Positions 61,636 to 64,000 of a stretch of DNA of 64,000 bases are shown one piece after another. Source of the DNA: Odontesthes bonariensis (taxonomy: Eukaryota; Chordata; Actinopteri; Atheriniformes; Atherinopsidae); the NCBI RefSeq assembly GCF_027942865.1, contig NC_134527.1, positions 1,686,748 to 1,750,747 on the forward strand. Reading direction: 5' to 3'. Position numbers and translations under genes: made by a program. The first letter of the stretch is position 1. Each line of letters opens with the position of its first letter. The notes beneath the pieces are model-generated. The model saw only the letters and a list, made by a program, of their open reading frames with translations. It ran no database searches and was not told the DNA's origin.

Positions 61636-63370
61636 TCAGAATCAGAATCGCTTTTATTGCCAGGTATGTGGACACACACAAGGAATTTGACTCCGGTTAC
61701 ACCTCGCTCTCTTTAGTGCAACAAGTACAAAAATAGACAAAAAAAAGACATAGAACAAGGCTAAAGTAGAAAGTGCAAATTGGTGCATGTTGGATAGTAA
61801 AATATAAATATAAATACAGAGTTCACAGTATGGTAGGATGGATTTTTCCAGGAGATGTACAGATATGCAGATATACTGAAGTCCGGTTTTAGCTGTTTAA
61901 CACAGAGACAGCCTGAGGGAAGAAACTGTTCCTGTGTCTTGCTGTTTTGGCGTACAGAGTTCTGTAGCGCCTTGCAGAAGGGAGGAGTTTAAACGGTTTG
62001 TGTCCAGGGTGTGATGGGTCTGCAGAGATGTAACCTGCCCGTTTCCTGACTCTGGACAGGTACAGGTCCTGGATGGAGGGCAGGCTGACACCAATGATCT
62101 TCTCTGCAGACCTTATTGTCCGTTGCAGTCTGGATGAACAGAGAACAGACTGAACAATGGCGGTGTAAAACTGGATCAGCAGCTCCTTAGGTAGGTTGAG
62201 CTTCCTGAGCTACTGCAGGAAGTACAACCTCTGCTGGGCCTTTTTGATGGTGGTGACTGTGTTGGTCTCCCACTTCAGGTCCTGAGAGATTGTCGAGCCC
62301 AGAAACCTGAAGGATTCCACAGCAGACACTGCGTTGTTGGTGATGGTGATGGGTGGCAGAGTGGGGGGGCTTCTCCTAAAGTCCACTGTCATCTCCACTG
62401 TTTTTAGCGTGTTCAGCTCCAGATTGTTCTGACCACACCAGCAGACCAGCCGTTCAACCTCCCGTCTGTATGCAGACTCGTCACCGTCCCGGATGAGGCC
62501 GATGACCGTTGTGTCATCTGCAAACTTCAGGAGTTTAACAGACGGGTCTCTTGAGGTGCAGTCGTTGGTGTAAAGGGAGAAGAGCAGTGGGGAGAGTACA
62601 CACCCCTGGGGGGCACCTGTGCTGATGGTCCGGGTGCTGGATGTGATGCTCCTCAGCCTCACCTGCTGCTTCCTGTCAGTCAGGAAGTTTGTGATCCACT
62701 GACAGGTGGAGGAGGGCACAGTGAGCTGGGTGAGTTTGTTGCGGAGGATGGCTGGGGCGATGGTGTTGAACGCCGAACTGAAGTCGACAAACAGGATCCT
62801 GGCGTACGTCCCTGCAGAGTCGAGGTGTTGCAGGATGTAGTGCAGTCCCATGTTAACGGCATCATCCGCTGACCTGTTCGCTCGGTAGGCGAACTGCAGG
62901 GGGTCCAGCAGGGGGTCTGTAATGTCCTTCAGGTACCCCAACACCAGTCTCTCGAAGGACTTCATGACTACAGATGTGAGGGCAACAGGCCTGTAGTCGT
63001 TCAGTCCTGTGATGGTGGGTTTCTTGGGGACCGGGATTATTGTGGAGAGTTTGAAGCATGAGGGGACTTCGCACAGCTCCAGGGATTTGTTGAAGATCCG
63101 GGTGAAGATGGGGGCCAGTTGGTCAGCGCAGACCTTCAGGCAGGAGGGTGACACACCGTCCAGGCCGGGTGCCTTCCTGATCTTTTGTCTGTGAAAGACT
63201 GACAGAACATCCTCTTCACAGATCGTGAGTGCTGGTGGGGGGTCAGAAGGGAGAGGTGGCAGAGTGGCAGGTGATGTCAATGGGTCTTTAGTGTCTGAGG
63301 GGGGGGTGAATGTGTCAAACCTGCAGTAGAACACATTCAGCTCGTCAGCCAGTTGATGGTTCGCTGCAGT
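61636..63370 (-). mobile_element. 5'-truncated L2/CR1-group LINE
   Basis: On the minus strand it ends with a 3' UTR finishing in GCGATTCTGATTCTGATTTC, the known terminal (TCTGAT) form of a fish L2-like LINE. Upstream it contains only the reverse transcriptase half of ORF2; the endonuclease part is missing at about 63370. Confidence 0.85.
61889..63334 (-). pseudogene. LINE reverse transcriptase, one in-frame stop and an internal deletion
   Basis: A non-LTR reverse transcriptase of the Jockey superfamily, L2/CR1/Rex1-like. Visible blocks: RKAPGLDGVSPSCLK, LNDYRPVALTSVVMKSFERL, FVDFSSAFNTI, GAPQGCVLSPLLFSLYTND and the catalytic LLKFADDTTVIG. A TAG at 62212-62210 interrupts the frame after YFLQ. 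The same frame then continues through LRKLNLPKELLIQFYTAIVQ to a TAA at 61891-61889. An in-frame deletion after QSVLCSS has removed the segment usually found before RLQRT. Not active. Confidence 0.9.
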
Positions 63371-63479
63371 GTTGGGAAGCGTGTTGTTAATTCAATGTCA
63401 CCTGTGGTTCGTAATGTCACCGAAATAAAAAAAAAAGAAATGGTTTAATATGAAAATAGCTTAAAAAAAATGGGGGGTC

Positions 63480-64000
63480 CATGACGGGGGTCTTCTGGCA
63501 CCTTCTGGTCTGCCTGGGCTGGTTCAGGTAGTAGGAGAGCCTCGTTCATGGCAATATTGTGCAAATCTGGCATGCCTTCTGTGGGCTATAGAGCAGTTTA
63601 CCCCCCCCGCTGTATCGAGACACACCCACCTGGCCTTCAGCTCACGGATGCTTTGATGCGTATATGTGTGCAGTCTATTGCTCCGATTATGATTGGCAGT
63701 CCAGCCACGGCATGAAAGTCCCTCTTAATCTGTACTTGTTGGACAGCGGTGTATGGGAATCTGATGTACCATGGGTGATAAACTGATGAGAGCTTTGATG
63801 ACCAAGGGGAGCGCACGACTCACAGAGGACTGGGACACCCCCAATCTGTCTCCAATCTCCCTCTGAAAGGTTCATGGCCAAAAATCCAAGGGTGGTGAGG
63901 ACCTGGACGTGTGGGGGAATTGGGTTTGATCGGCGTGTTTCTCTCTGGAGTTGTGGCTCCAGCAAGCTGCATATTAGCAGCAGCACAGTCCTTGGTGATC
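63480..64000 (-). pseudogene. PIF/Harbinger transposase remnant, running off the right edge
   Basis: Minus-strand pieces in different frames: RSNPIPPHVQVLTTLGFLA, then VQQVQIKRDFHAVAGLP with IIIGAIDCTHIRIKAS (first catalytic Asp), then a jump to KARWVCLDTAGG and LHNIAMNEALLLPEP from the C-terminal region. At least two frameshifts, and the middle with the other catalytic residues is missing. Confidence 0.75.

Overview
The window is vertebrate nuclear DNA, almost certainly from a ray-finned (probably percomorph) teleost. It contains small exons with GT/AG borders in long introns, a conserved vertebrate gene pair, and a dense load of fish-type transposons (hAT, TTAA-flanked piggyBac-like MITEs, PIF/Harbinger, L2- and L1-type LINEs, a tRNA-derived SINE) plus many minisatellites. 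No prokaryotic genes, CRISPR arrays or rRNA genes were seen.

Three host genes can be assembled exon by exon with consistent reading phase. (1) ptpa, the PP2A phosphatase activator, lies on the minus strand from 16537 to 9022. Eight exons are present; the last one or two exons (about 60 codons) are not found, so the first 9 kb is probably one large ptpa intron. (2) crat, carnitine O-acetyltransferase, lies on the plus strand from 17178 to 31541. All 14 coding exons are present (635 aa), with the catalytic His and a C-terminal AKL peroxisomal signal. ptpa and crat are head to head with 640 bp between start codons, the same arrangement as human PTPA/CRAT. (3) A class I cytokine receptor of the OSMR/LIFR type lies on the plus strand from 36111 to 47016. 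It has 17 coding exons (869 aa): signal peptide, half cytokine-binding module, Ig domain, full cytokine-binding module, three fibronectin III domains, one membrane segment, box 1 and a YxxQ STAT-type site.

From 47 to 61.6 kb no host gene is convincing. This part holds a Harbinger-derived composite, a 1.6-kb 9-bp satellite, a 2.3-kb inverted-repeat element filled by a 48/44-bp minisatellite with a 744-bp higher-order period, another hAT copy, and a possible GC-rich first exon near 57.3 kb. The right edge holds an L2-type LINE reverse-transcriptase pseudogene (minus strand) next to a decayed Harbinger transposase.

The most unusual content is the transposon biology. One hAT family occurs five or six times and carries an intact, stand-alone 101-aa BED zinc-finger ORF but no transposase; its internal 32-bp repeat and its terminal repeat have both expanded into arrays. 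One copy inside crat is the outer shell of a three-level nest (hAT, then an 8-bp-TSD MITE, then a TTAA MITE) in which the target duplications can be read. LINE 3' tails also lie directly against several 3' splice sites of crat and the receptor gene.
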